A stretch of 64,000 bases of DNA. Source: an uncultured Psychrobacter sp. Lineage in GTDB: Bacteria; Pseudomonadota; Gammaproteobacteria; Pseudomonadales; Moraxellaceae. The translations under genes and the position numbers were made by a program. The notes beneath the pieces were generated by a model, which had not been told where the DNA came from, made no database searches, and saw only the letters and a list, made by a program, of their open reading frames with translations. Of this stretch, positions 47,001 to 55,393 are shown piece after piece (positions within the stretch are counted from its first letter, which is position 1; each line of letters opens with the position of its first letter). Where the stretch lies: contig CANMUI010000002.1 in assembly GCA_947501045.1 (NCBI GenBank), forward strand, positions 124,001 to 188,000. The letters are read 5' to 3'.

Positions 47001-47356
47001 TGGCTAGCAAGGCTTACTTGAGCACCATTTACCATCCAATCATAAGATATTGTTAAATGATCACGCTCTGCTATGACTGGCACAACTGGTTCATCTAAAC
47101 TCAGTTCATGAGATTTGTTATAACTCCGTATGTATTCTAAAAACCCTTGTCTGGCTAAGTAATAGGTATGAGCAGTATCAAAATGCACCTCAAGTATGCT
47201 ACCAATGGTTGGATAGTATTCAGTTAGGTCTGTTCCTGTGGGTATGTGATTGTCATCAATATACGAAGCTACCAAAACCTTAGCCTCATTTTTGATAGCT
47301 TCATGACTCTTGATTTTATTTTCTTCTCTTAACTGATGAGCAACGGCATTATCCAT
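44093..47356 (-). CDS. Large tyrosine recombinase/integrase of a three-gene recombinase operon
   Basis: This is a 1087-residue protein. The catalytic domain lies at about residues 570-790: R592 (YRTGLRIKELIGVKVGDI), H704/R707 (FHSFRHTAISQL), and the GH...Y box with Y771 (GHLTCDTTFEHYIHTAH). All catalytic residues are present, so it is probably the active recombinase. About 560 N-terminal and 300 C-terminal residues are of unknown fold, far more than in Xer-type enzymes. The gene overlaps the previous one by 8 bases. Two recombinase-like proteins plus a small one resemble gamma-mobile-trio or Tn554 TnpABC modules; the exact family needs a profile search. Confidence 0.82.
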   Translation of the reverse strand: MDNAVAHQLREENKIKSHEAIKNEAKVLVASYIDDNHIPTGTDLTEYYPTIGSILEVHFDTAHTYYLARQGFLEYIRSYNKSHELSLDEPVVPVIAERDHLTISYDWMVNGAQVSLASQQMIEMWQRKRRFSNNDLIESVLYCSVMYGGLNDIDVLKALYQWLLGEREIYQLQLSATDELSGSGVTNESLALILLSIDDDNYGCSYSQGYTSEDASATSLQRYVEYIPDDMTLCFLYALKDKKLKKEGVKSFETIVDDICKKLKLQNKDKSKPHLSHLIKYADYHWRQMKRGDIDTALAMVRQGKIKTTGLTTNKLISYNQEVFKSNPQPLTWSELFIANYSETDKKGSNSREYPSFSKNLIKEVQDALKGSKASAIIQIELLQQELTQPNAMRLLGWVKSLLNDSNNRLDTISKYLGCIGRDWLMLTMDENLDEWSGEDFEAVYEEIIQSKIKDGRKQSILNKGSGFSEDNLDTDDALVGCADDVLSQGSFNVLNNEHVKKNKVSYLDKLKDTQKFTYGRLRAFHDYQRAHYNAPFVYFPWGNKRQVVNANMISPRIYHAMKEYLVTSDVDCEQKNLCLVVLSLAYRTGLRIKELIGVKVGDIADIYIDEHGQRIEEPQIWLRPNRYRRLKSSSASRLIPINCLLKKDELKQFTQLYRQQKRLKRRYLFSQGSGDQPLPSVVFSNLMKLIWDRLLGEHNFTFHSFRHTAISQLALVLSKSPLAQVMTDYDNEQCEKVIKGVLGYHKDQGAWIGLASFAGHLTCDTTFEHYIHTAHLLAGERLNNARLELPITVLKLITGLDYSAIYRQDKTAYNATTKAVQINKIRSYFIKKTAVNKTPLFKDINEPNSNASQQLLNGNLNGFNESNTKSIFIHPKYADVIGFLEELQELKENSRDELLLEVAIRHGISLNESKCLYLRASELFDDDRLLLGRPKGSKNQEIIIRALDRAYQMSIKDPEKLRVFIEIFAHKQNLNNSSIHFGIKEAQLEMLQSFILVGCQLIDASHWQVRTYSEQAVSDVKKDLSLSSSIRVGARESFHGYEVRVVQKKRKHSDKNLATTDHYYASSGVLKYLGYLLIVLIKHDNS

Positions 47357-49673
47357 ATATCTTCACCTCAACTTGTCGTAGGTGAAGCTCAACTGCAACT
47401 TTATCTAAGTCAGCGGATAACTCTTTTAGCTCATTAATGGATAATGACGACATTGGATGCATAGCCTCCTGATCGGAATGTTCATGACCATATAAGGCGC
47501 AGATCAAATATTCAGGAGACCTATTCGTTAGTAGTGAACGTAATTGATGTCTTAGCCAATTATCTTGATGACTAAAAAAGTGTTTTATCTGATAGCGAAC
47601 CTTACTAGGCGTGATAGCGGTAAAGCCTTTGGGATTTTGGCTAAATAGCTGAATGAGTGGCTGACTAGAGTTCAAAATTTTATTTATAGGAAATTGATCA
47701 TTGGAATATATAGAATTATGCATGACCGCAAATTGCTTGATATATTCAATATAATTCTGAATGGCTGTGATTAAGAAATCACTAAGAGGAATAAGCCTTC
47801 CCTGCCCTTGCCCATGACGCTCTTCTTTATCCGACACCCATAAAAGCCTTTGCCTAAAATCAAATTGATTTAAAAGCCCAGGCGCATGCTTTACAGGTCT
47901 AATCCCAGTCTGAATAAAGATGATGTGCCATAGCCAGACACCATAAGCATTAAACTGCTCAACATAACGGTCCTGCCTTATGCTTACATTCCGCTTTAAT
48001 CGACCGTTATAGCTCTCAGCTGCCTCAGCAAGCTCATTAAAGAACTTTTGACAGATATTAGTATTCAAAGTCATGTCACTACCGGTATATTTTTTATACC
48101 GATTACTTTTCGTGCTAGATATACTAAGCTGTCGCAGCTCACTTTGGCTGTCCGCAGTACAGCATTTAGTTAATAGATGTATAGCGCTGTAGTATGTCTT
48201 CTCTAAGCTTATCGTCTCAATACTGGTGTAATACAAAGGCGAGCTGTGTTTAACATCAACCCCAGTAATCATATCGGCATGTAAAGGCTCTTGTAGCTCA
48301 TTCTTTATAACTGTATATAAACAAGCGTCAATATGCTGATTCGATAACACTGGTAGCTCTAGTTGCACTTTTAAGCTTGCCAGCACTTCAGACACTTCAT
48401 CGCTATCCACCAAAAACTTATTTTCGATAACTGCTTGCAGTCTAGCTGGCAGAGGTAATTTAAATTCATTATCGTGGCTTTGACGATGTGGCAATAAATG
48501 GCTTCTACGATTAGAAGTCACGTTAATAGTGTTACTCATAGCATAACTATCAGTAGCCAAGCCGCTCTCATGACTCAACCACTTGCGCTGACTTTTATCC
48601 TGCTCTAGCTCATAAATCACGTCTTGGATCTTCCGACCACTTAACATTGATAGCAATATAACTGCACAAACCTGACGCTGTTTATAGCTAACAACACCAA
48701 AAAGCTGCCACACCCGAGCGAATAGCAGCTGATAGCTCAGTAGACTCAATTGTCGTAGGTTGGTAGGAAAATGAAACTGATTACGGCGGGCGTGTCGATA
48801 GTTGTTTTTTAGCTTCCATTGCTGTAATTCTGAGGATCTAGCGGTTGTCCTGGAAGGCTTAAAATCATTATCTAAAAGCGCAGGCGGGTCATCATCAGCA
48901 ATGTTCTCAGCGTCCGCCACGTTATCATTTTTATGGGGTCTGCCAAATACTGTCGCTCGTAGTGGATCACCAGCACTATTAAGGTATCGCTTATTCGCGT
49001 GTTCCTTACTAAGCTCATTGTTTTGTGAGTTGGTATAGGTTTTGCCTACAAACGCTTTGTTCTCTGCAACCACCTCATAGGCAAGTCTTATTTGACCAAT
49101 TTTTCCAGCCAACTTTTGATTCATCACTTTGCCTGACTCTTCATCACTTCTTATCTTAGCTTCATATACGCGTAATGCTGCTAACGCATTCTTCAGTGAA
49201 GCACGTTGAGCATGGATATCAATCAGTTTTTTAACAATCTCAGATTGTGGGTTATTGTCCCTTAACCCCATCCTTAGGCGCACACTTAGCTGACTGACTT
49301 TGGCAGAGTGCTCATCCTTACGTATAGCAATCATAATAATTATTTGCAGATATGCACTCATAAACTGCCATGCTTCATTATCAGGATGTACTTGACCATA
49401 CCTCTGGTAAAACAAGACCAGCATATAAGTGACTGCCCAATCTTCAATCTTTTTTTCTTTGACGACTTCCCTTGCAATAGCTTCATATTCAGACGATGCA
49501 AATACTGGCATATCTATGTTGGCATACCCACCAATATGTAGGCAGAAGCCTGGATTAATATAAATAGTATTAGTAATCAGACTTTGTATTTTTATACAGT
49601 ACGGTGAATCAAGTGGCACTAGATGATCTAAAACCTTCTGTAATTCGTTGTTATCAAACTGCTTTATATTCAT
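47349..49673 (-). CDS. Tyrosine recombinase-like protein, catalytic Tyr apparently missing
   Basis: This 774-residue protein is the second gene of the recombinase operon. The recombinase fold is indicated by R592 (FIQTGIRPVKHAPGL) and H709/R712 (WLRHQLRSLL). In the last box, GHEHSDQEAMHPMS, the position of the nucleophilic tyrosine (10 residues after the GH histidine, Y771 in the downstream protein) is a proline. It may therefore be a structural or regulatory partner of the 1087-residue enzyme. Its start shares one base with the stop of the small upstream gene, and its end overlaps the next gene. Confidence 0.78.
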   Translation of the reverse strand: MNIKQFDNNELQKVLDHLVPLDSPYCIKIQSLITNTIYINPGFCLHIGGYANIDMPVFASSEYEAIAREVVKEKKIEDWAVTYMLVLFYQRYGQVHPDNEAWQFMSAYLQIIIMIAIRKDEHSAKVSQLSVRLRMGLRDNNPQSEIVKKLIDIHAQRASLKNALAALRVYEAKIRSDEESGKVMNQKLAGKIGQIRLAYEVVAENKAFVGKTYTNSQNNELSKEHANKRYLNSAGDPLRATVFGRPHKNDNVADAENIADDDPPALLDNDFKPSRTTARSSELQQWKLKNNYRHARRNQFHFPTNLRQLSLLSYQLLFARVWQLFGVVSYKQRQVCAVILLSMLSGRKIQDVIYELEQDKSQRKWLSHESGLATDSYAMSNTINVTSNRRSHLLPHRQSHDNEFKLPLPARLQAVIENKFLVDSDEVSEVLASLKVQLELPVLSNQHIDACLYTVIKNELQEPLHADMITGVDVKHSSPLYYTSIETISLEKTYYSAIHLLTKCCTADSQSELRQLSISSTKSNRYKKYTGSDMTLNTNICQKFFNELAEAAESYNGRLKRNVSIRQDRYVEQFNAYGVWLWHIIFIQTGIRPVKHAPGLLNQFDFRQRLLWVSDKEERHGQGQGRLIPLSDFLITAIQNYIEYIKQFAVMHNSIYSNDQFPINKILNSSQPLIQLFSQNPKGFTAITPSKVRYQIKHFFSHQDNWLRHQLRSLLTNRSPEYLICALYGHEHSDQEAMHPMSSLSINELKELSADLDKVAVELHLRQVEVKIYG

Positions 49674-50233
49674 TAGGGTGCACCACTCAACCAGCTCATA
49701 CTTTGAGGAATACCTAGAACACGCTCTTCTAGTGCGAACTTACATTGGCGATACTCATAACTACTCTGGCTAATACCTGCAAAATGGCAATACTCCTTTA
49801 CAGTCAGTTGCCTAACCCCCATGAGCTGACATATAACACTTTGAGGCGCAGTACTTTTAAGCGCTTTAAACAAATCAGGGTGGTGAATACCTTTCAAGAA
49901 CATTAAGTCTATAACCTCTATCCATGCGAGTTGCTGAACATCTTTAATACTTTCAGGGATTATTAAACATGGGTAATCACTGTCACTCTCGAACCTTAAG
50001 ACCTGATCGACTCTATTAAAATCATTAAAGAAATAAAAAGTATTATTTCCTCCATCAATCAAGCGAAGTGGTGGACGGTAGAGGTTATCCAAGGACTTCA
50101 TATTGATATAAATCGTTTTAGGTCTCAATCTCTGCCAAACACATAAAGCGGCTTTAACATACGGATGTACATACAAATTATCCTTACTAGGATTGGCGAG
50201 TTTTTGCCCAACCTTAAGTTTATTATTTTTCAT
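49673..50233 (-). CDS. Small first protein of the recombinase trio
   Basis: This 186-residue basic protein has no recombinase motif. The C-terminal third (LMGVRQLTVKEYCHFAGISQSSYEYRQCK) looks like a helix-turn-helix, so it may bind DNA at the element ends or regulate the operon. It heads the operon and is joined by a 1-base overlap to the 774-residue gene. In gamma-mobile-trio elements a small third protein of unknown function (GmtX) accompanies two recombinases; homology here is a guess from context. Confidence 0.65.
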   Translation of the reverse strand: MKNNKLKVGQKLANPSKDNLYVHPYVKAALCVWQRLRPKTIYINMKSLDNLYRPPLRLIDGGNNTFYFFNDFNRVDQVLRFESDSDYPCLIIPESIKDVQQLAWIEVIDLMFLKGIHHPDLFKALKSTAPQSVICQLMGVRQLTVKEYCHFAGISQSSYEYRQCKFALEERVLGIPQSMSWLSGAP

Positions 50234-50364
50234 CTTATTAACATAAATAGTGAATATAATTCATGTTAGCCAATAATCACTTAGGTGTCAAACACTTTAG
50301 TATTGTGGGTCTTAATATCGTAAAATAATCATTATTATTAAATAGTTAGAATTATTATAGGTAT

Positions 50365-50420
50365 AAAAAAACCTCTTAATACTATAAAAATATAGCTTTA
50401 AGAGGTTATTTCTTTTTCTA
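50365..50420. terminator. Bidirectional hairpin terminator
   Basis: An AACCTCTTAA / TTAAGAGGTT 10-bp perfect stem has an inner AT pairing (ACTATA/TATAG), with T runs on both outer sides. On the minus strand it ends the lipoprotein gene at 50488. It also isolates the recombinase trio promoter region (50234-50360). Confidence 0.75.
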
Positions 50421-50487
50421 ATTTATTAGGTGAGAAGGTCAGAGTTGGGGTTGGTCGATTGTGACGAGGCAAAGCCATGCTATTAAT

Positions 50488-51159
50488 TTACAACCCCAAA
50501 TAACACGTTACCGAACGATTTTGTAAATTAAACTCACCGCCTCGAAGGTTATCCAAATCATCCGTAATGGTTGTAAAGATCGGCTTTAACTCTACAAAAT
50601 TGTCATTCTTGAAATAGAGTACATCATAAATATAATCAGTCTCTGGTTCATAAAACAGCTCTAAGCGTGATAAGTCATAGCCGCGATAAGTCGCATTAAT
50701 AAAATCAACGTAATAATGTACGCCCTGACTGTCTTGTACTACAGAGATATCTTGAATAACATTATTAATGGCAACTGGGAGGTTCTTACGGTAATCAGAT
50801 TTGACGTATGCTTTATAACCACTCTCAGGAGTATACCGTCCTTCCATAAAGGTCTCTTTAAAAGCATCAAACCTTTTTCCAATCAGATTTACTTGAATTC
50901 CTTCAATATAAGACTTATTACCAAACCCACAGCTGTTTTCATACCAGCCAAGCAATCCGACTAAATCCAGCTTTTCGGTAGGCTTTGGTGATACCTTGTT
51001 AACTTGAGGTTTATTTTGACTGGGCATAGCCGAAGTGGTCGCATTTTGCAGATCGGTCATAACTGTATTCATCTCACTACAGCCTGACAAAGCTAAACCT
51101 GCGCTTACTATTGCTGCTAGTGTGATGGTTTGCAAAGGACTTTTTATTATCGTTCTCAT
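50488..51159 (-). CDS. Putative lipoprotein
   Basis: From ATG 51159 (GGAG about 10 bases upstream) this 223-residue protein has a signal peptide ending in a lipobox, LALSGC. The mature part (GWYENSCGFGNKSYIEGIQVNLIG, then DYIYDVLYFKNDNF) is of unknown family. A TTG start nine codons earlier is possible but spoils the signal peptide. The next two minus-strand genes are also exported or membrane proteins, so the group may be a small envelope module. Confidence 0.65.
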   Translation of the reverse strand: MRTIIKSPLQTITLAAIVSAGLALSGCSEMNTVMTDLQNATTSAMPSQNKPQVNKVSPKPTEKLDLVGLLGWYENSCGFGNKSYIEGIQVNLIGKRFDAFKETFMEGRYTPESGYKAYVKSDYRKNLPVAINNVIQDISVVQDSQGVHYYVDFINATYRGYDLSRLELFYEPETDYIYDVLYFKNDNFVELKPIFTTITDDLDNLRGGEFNLQNRSVTCYLGL

Positions 51160-51228
51160 ACTGATAGTTCTCCATCTTGTTATCAATTATTTAAATACTA
51201 TAGTGTCATCAGACAATTTTTTGCTCAG

Positions 51229-51897
51229 CTATTTAAGACCAATAGCATAGTTCCATGGTTGCTGCTGAAGATCATAGGTTTGAATCGCTTTAAGCTTGAA
51301 GTCTTTACGGTTATAGCTACTAGGACTACTTCCAAGCTTGGTCTCAAGTTTATCCATAGTTGGATAATAGTCATCTTCGCTAAAATTTCCAAATAGCTTT
51401 TTACCCATAAACTTAAGATACTCACTGTTATAACCACCTATCTCAAACTCGGTGTAGTATTTATCTTGACCTCTATTAACGACTAGACTGTCAGGCAGCT
51501 CAATACGAGAAGGACAGTTAAAGCATCCTGGGATAAACTTAATATCGCTAAGCTTAGCTTGGTTAAGAATATCTACTGTTTTAGTCGTTTTCGAATTGAA
51601 ACTAACGCCACTTGAAGCGGCTTTATAACCACACTTTTCAGTGTTTGGAGAGATTTCAATACGCGTTATCAGATTACGACTATTGACGCTCACATTGACG
51701 TTGCAGTCGTAAGCATTGCTATTGCTATAGCTCTGGCTATCTTGTTTCTTAAGACCGAGCTTATACTGACTGCTCAATGTTTTGACATTTTTACCCAAAG
51801 AGCTAGGCGATAAGAAGCGATTATAATCAGCAGCCATAGCGGGCGTACTTAGCAATAAACCTAGCATGACCCCTAGACCAAATGTTTCTTTGTTCAT
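51229..51897 (-). CDS. Putative periplasmic protein
   Basis: This 222-residue protein has a cleavable signal peptide (GLGVMLGLLLSTPAMAADY). The mature protein has cysteines C64 region (NAYDCNVNV), EKCGYK and a CFNC motif that could form disulfides. No family recognised. Start ATG 51897 has AGGAA 8 bases upstream. It lies 69 bases from the lipoprotein gene on the same strand. Confidence 0.65.
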   Translation of the reverse strand: MNKETFGLGVMLGLLLSTPAMAADYNRFLSPSSLGKNVKTLSSQYKLGLKKQDSQSYSNSNAYDCNVNVSVNSRNLITRIEISPNTEKCGYKAASSGVSFNSKTTKTVDILNQAKLSDIKFIPGCFNCPSRIELPDSLVVNRGQDKYYTEFEIGGYNSEYLKFMGKKLFGNFSEDDYYPTMDKLETKLGSSPSSYNRKDFKLKAIQTYDLQQQPWNYAIGLK

Positions 51898-51962
51898 AGT
51901 GCATATTCCTATATCAGTTGTTTAATAATCGATTTTAGTTTATTTCTGTATTATATGCACTA

Positions 51963-52589
51963 CTAGTTTAATAATGCATCTAATCTTGCGACCCATTGAT
52001 CAGCATCTGTACTATCGGTAGTAAAAAAATCATACCTAGGCTGCTCAGGATTTCTAATATAAACGCTAACGTAATGCTTACTCATGGAGCTTAAAGTGAC
52101 GCCATATTGATTTTGAGTTTCTACCCCTTGAGAGTAGGCTTGCCAACGCTGTACATCATCGAAGTTACAGACAGTCACTTGCGGACGAGTGTTAGGGTCG
52201 AGGGTGAAGGCAATGAGTCTAGCCTGCGTGTCAATCAAAATACCTACCGACTCATAATCTATTTTGAAGTTGTGATCTTGCACTAAATGCTGCTTAAAAT
52301 AGTCATGGGTATTCTGAAAATAAGGCGGAATGCTGTTTTTTGTACTGTCGATAGTAAGAACTTTAAAAAATGCGCTGAATGTAGAATATATAAAGCCAAG
52401 TAAGCCTAGTATTATATATATGATGATCAGCCATCCAACGCTGCCTACGGTAATTAAAAATAGAGCAGATAAACCAGCGACGACTATCCAAAACTTTTTA
52501 TTAGTAAGCAGCTGTGTTAATTGGCTAGGTTTACCTAAATCAAATTTAGGAGCGTTATTATCAGGGGCAAATACCGTTTGAATGGTCAT
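51963..52589 (-). CDS. Hypothetical membrane protein
   Basis: This 208-residue protein has two adjacent membrane helices at about residues 32-75 (FWIVVAGLSALFLITVGSVGW, LIIIYIILGLLGFIYSTF). They are followed by a soluble domain of about 120 residues ending DQWVARLDALL. The soluble part looks like a small beta-rich PH-like domain, but this is uncertain. No family recognised. First gene of the three-gene minus-strand group. Confidence 0.65.
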   Translation of the reverse strand: MTIQTVFAPDNNAPKFDLGKPSQLTQLLTNKKFWIVVAGLSALFLITVGSVGWLIIIYIILGLLGFIYSTFSAFFKVLTIDSTKNSIPPYFQNTHDYFKQHLVQDHNFKIDYESVGILIDTQARLIAFTLDPNTRPQVTVCNFDDVQRWQAYSQGVETQNQYGVTLSSMSKHYVSVYIRNPEQPRYDFFTTDSTDADQWVARLDALLN

Positions 52590-52956
52590 AATGATAATTC
52601 TCTAATCAGTTAAAGGAAGATTACTACGCTGCTCTATACACACGATAAAAACCATCTCTGTATATAGTAGTAGCAATACTACGTTATTCGTAAAACAAAC
52701 ATCTTTGGCTTGTACAGTAGCTTTAGCTAATACAGTTATTGGTAGTGTTAGATAAAAAAATTCATAGATAATCCTTAGAATGTTTTTTAGTCTATAAACA
52801 CTGAGTATAAGTTTAAAACCTACTTTATTTATTCAACTAACATTTGATTTATAACGTATAAATTCACTTTGCTACCCTTCATAATTTGAAGTAGCAATAT
52901 CTGTTAGCCAGAAGTTGTGCATAAATTATAAGTGGCTAAACTTGTTATTTTTAACA

Positions 52957-53010
52957 ATCCGACGAACGGTAGCTAAATAACAAAAATATTTTAGCTACCG
53001 TTCGTCGGAT
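52957..53010. repeat. Perfect 21-bp inverted repeat with 12-base loop
   Basis: Arms at 52957-52977 and 52990-53010 are exact reverse complements; each contains the core TACCGTTCGTCGGAT. They lie in a 640-base gene-free stretch. There is no T run, so a plain terminator is unlikely. A third copy of the core is at 54392-54406, on the other side of the WG-repeat pseudogene. Confidence 0.9.
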
Positions 53011-53232
53011 AGCTTTCCAGAAGTGATGTTTTTATGTTATGTGGCAAATATAAATTAAAAATTTTATTTAATTCACATTTAAGAGTGCTCACTTGTATGA
53101 TTTAATGCGAAACGCTTTAGAAAAAATCAAGTTATATAATCCCTAGAACAAAAGTAAATAAGATATTGCTACTATTAATAAGTATTTGTGTGAAATTGAG
53201 GGATAACTAACATATTGCGAACGGAACTATTA

Positions 53233-54235
53233 ATGCTATCAATAATCACAGCTTTTGCTATCAGTGGTTGCAGTAACAACGATCCTGCAGCTGAACAAAA
53301 TACTGTCACTACAACCACGAATACCGTAGTCGGCTCAACCGACGTACTAGTAGAATCAGAATGAGTAACCGTATTAGAAGAAGTGACAACAACCCCTGAA
53401 GTTAATACTAATCTGGTTCATTACACCGTACCGGGTGGTGGGTACTCAGAGTATTGCAGTCTTAAAGATGAAGCAGGCAAGATCATATTGAAAGCAGAAT
53501 ATAACTTCTGTGGCAGGTTTGATGAAGGTATGGCCTATCTGCTTAAGAATGGCCCAAATACAGATTCTGAAGGCGTTTACATGATTGGTTGTGTCAATAT
53601 TAAAGATAAGCTAGTCATCCCTGTATATATCGCAGCAGACTATGGCTGGTTCTTAGATGCTAGAGACTTCTCTGATGAGTTGGTGGCAGTATTAAAAAAA
53701 AGATAAATGGGGCTATATGTATAAAGAAGGCAATACCGTAATCCCATTTGAATATGAGACAGCTTCGGATTTCTCTAGCGGTTTAGCGACAGTATCAAAA
53801 AACTATAAACATGGGGCAATTGATCGCTCCGGAAAAACAGTGATCGATATGAAATAAAGCTATCTCGGTGAATTTAAAGAAGGTTTCGCAGCGTTCACTC
53901 CAGCAGATTCAGACAAAAAAGGTTTTATTAATACTAAAGGTAAAGTGATAGTAGCGCCTACTTGGGATCAGGCAATGGATTTTTCTGAGGAACTAGCCGC
54001 TTTCGGTCAAGGCGAATATGGAAAAATGAAGTGGGGATTCATTGACACCTCAGGCAAAGTCGTTATCGAACCTAAATATGATCATGTCTATATCGATCCT
54101 ATGGACGACTCACCCGATGTGTTTGGCGGTTACTTTGAAAACGGTACTATCGATGTCTATCAAGATGGTGAGAATCAAAAAGTAACGGCTATTACTATTG
54201 ATAAAAAGGGTAAAGAGCTTAAGCATAAGAGTTAA
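53233..54235 (+). pseudogene. Decayed WG-repeat lipoprotein gene
   Basis: Reading from ATG 53233 gives MLSIITAFAISGCSNN, a lipoprotein signal (a TTG at 53215 is in frame). The frame meets TGA at 53362. It continues through typical WG-repeat text (SEYCSLKDEAGKIILKAEYN), then shifts in an A8 tract near 53693-53700, where one missing A would restore KDKWGYMYKEGNTVIP. A TAA follows at 53855, after DRSGKTVIDMK. It then runs intact (GFINTKGKVIVAPTWDQA, KWGFIDTSGKVVIEPKYD) to 54235. Two stops and one frameshift argue for genuine loss of function, not a single sequencing error. Confidence 0.82.
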
Positions 54236-54391
54236 GAGTACTTATCAGAGGTACTTGAACAGAGCTATAACTAATTAGGCAATGATCCATAGAAATCACA
54301 GTCTTTATCTAAAACTAAAAATTTATCAAAAAAAATTTCTATTTTTATATTATTCAGCTGGAGACCTCTATTTCAGAGACTCGGCCAAAAT

Positions 54392-54410
54392 TACCGTTCG
54401 TCGGATCGCT
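54392..54410 (+). repeat. Direct-repeat partner of the 53-kb inverted repeat
   Basis: TACCGTTCGTCGGATCGCT matches 52996-53014 (TACCGTTCGTCGGATAGCT) in 18 of 19 bases. The two direct copies bracket about 1.4 kb that holds the WG-repeat pseudogene. Confidence 0.85.
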
Positions 54411-54502
54411 AACTTCAGGAGTAAATCAGCCATTATAATTTCAAAGGTAAGTCGAGTCTCACTACCTGTTATTCATCACTTAGAATATTATGTAAGTTTT
54501 CA

Positions 54503-54592
54503 ATGCAAGCCAATCGAATTTTATCTTTATTTGCCTTGAGTAGCCTAGTTGCTCTGACAAGTTGCTCTGATTATAGTAGTCAACTAATTTAG
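54503..54592 (+). CDS. Tiny lipoprotein-like ORF or remnant (29 aa)
   Basis: The frame reads MQANRILSLFALSSLVALTSC followed by eight residues and a stop. It is a near-perfect lipoprotein signal with lipobox LTSC but almost no mature protein. No good ribosome site is seen. It could be an entericidin-like small lipoprotein, or the N-terminal stump of a lost lipoprotein gene beside the WG pseudogene. Confidence 0.35.
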   Translation: MQANRILSLFALSSLVALTSCSDYSSQLI

Positions 54593-54694
54593 GACAGCTG
54601 ATAAGAGGTTTTGATTAAAGTAACGTCTCTCTTTTATTTAGTAAAATTTACTCTTAGTTTAAATAATTAGAAGATTTACTGAGTGTGTCATCTA

Positions 54695-55393
54695 TTATAT
54701 TGTCATATTTTGAGAGATAAACCAGGATAACCAAGGAAACCATTCAGCTGCTAATGGCGAATCTTCTAAAGCTAAGATATAGTCCGAAAACTGTTCATCT
54801 AATTTAGTCAATAACGCAGGCTCTTTATTAATACGCGCTTTGACTAGAGCCATACCGACATCAAGTTGCAGCGCATTATAATCTGACCATCCATTTTCAT
54901 TAATATGGTAATCAAAGCTTTCTCGCCAGCGACTCAATACATGAGTAAAGCCAAAATGACATTGAAACATGATGTAGATATCTAAGGTTTTTGCACACGG
55001 CGTTGAAGGTAACAAGCGATATAGCTCTAACGCATAGTCGGAGTATGATTTTTGATGAGCTTGTGATAATACAGCACGTAATCCAGTATGTAGTAAATAG
55101 GGATGACTTGATAAATGCCTGATATCCACTGATAAGACTACTGAAGCTATCGCATCTATCAATCCTGCTACAACTTCATAATCTTGTTTGTAATACGCAA
55201 CTGACTGCGTTTCAAGTGACAAGCCAACCCACTCACAGATAAAGGACAAATTAGCGTCATTGCTATCAGTTAATTGTCTTAGCTGATCAACACACTCATC
55301 GGCCGTATAGTCCCAGTCAAAAAACGCATTATTTTTAGGTGTTAATACCTCTTCGAACACATCCAACCTCTCTGGGGCTAAATTATTTATCAA
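54695..55393 (-). CDS. Hypothetical helical protein, last gene of helicase-topoisomerase operon
   Basis: This 232-residue acidic, probably all-helical protein has several regularly spaced helix pairs (LRQLTDSNDANLSFICEWVGLSLETQS, YALELYRLLPSTP) suggesting a TPR-like scaffold. No known motif. Its start overlaps the end of the beta-propeller gene by 4 bases (ATGA), so they are coupled. Being the last gene, it may encode an accessory or effector partner; nothing in the sequence decides this. Confidence 0.7.
   Translation of the reverse strand: MINNLAPERLDVFEEVLTPKNNAFFDWDYTADECVDQLRQLTDSNDANLSFICEWVGLSLETQSVAYYKQDYEVVAGLIDAIASVVLSVDIRHLSSHPYLLHTGLRAVLSQAHQKSYSDYALELYRLLPSTPCAKTLDIYIMFQCHFGFTHVLSRWRESFDYHINENGWSDYNALQLDVGMALVKARINKEPALLTKLDEQFSDYILALEDSPLAAEWFPWLSWFISQNMTI

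Larger units (their letters stand above)
54236..54694. other. Gene-poor region with repeat copy and a tiny ORF
   Basis: These 459 bases hold the third copy of the 15-base core (54392-54406) and a 29-codon lipoprotein-like frame (54503-54592). No normal-size gene is supported. Confidence 0.5.

Noticed and set aside
44079..50335. ATAATGATTGTT at 44079-44090 and an inverted copy (11 of 12) at 50324-50335 bracket the recombinase trio and might be element ends.
   Set aside because: Both lie in very AT-rich intergenic DNA, where a 12-base near match is not informative; no target duplication is visible.
52957..53010. The large palindrome as a rho-independent terminator.
   Set aside because: It has no T run on either side and lies hundreds of bases from the nearest gene end, and its core recurs elsewhere.
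53693..53706. Programmed frameshifting at the A8 tract of the WG-repeat gene.
   Set aside because: Two additional in-frame stops make a functional recoded product very unlikely.
54282..54539. An 85-codon plus-strand frame between the pseudogene and the operon.
   Set aside because: No ribosome site and no domain; it contains the repeat core and overlaps other frames, so it looks like chance.
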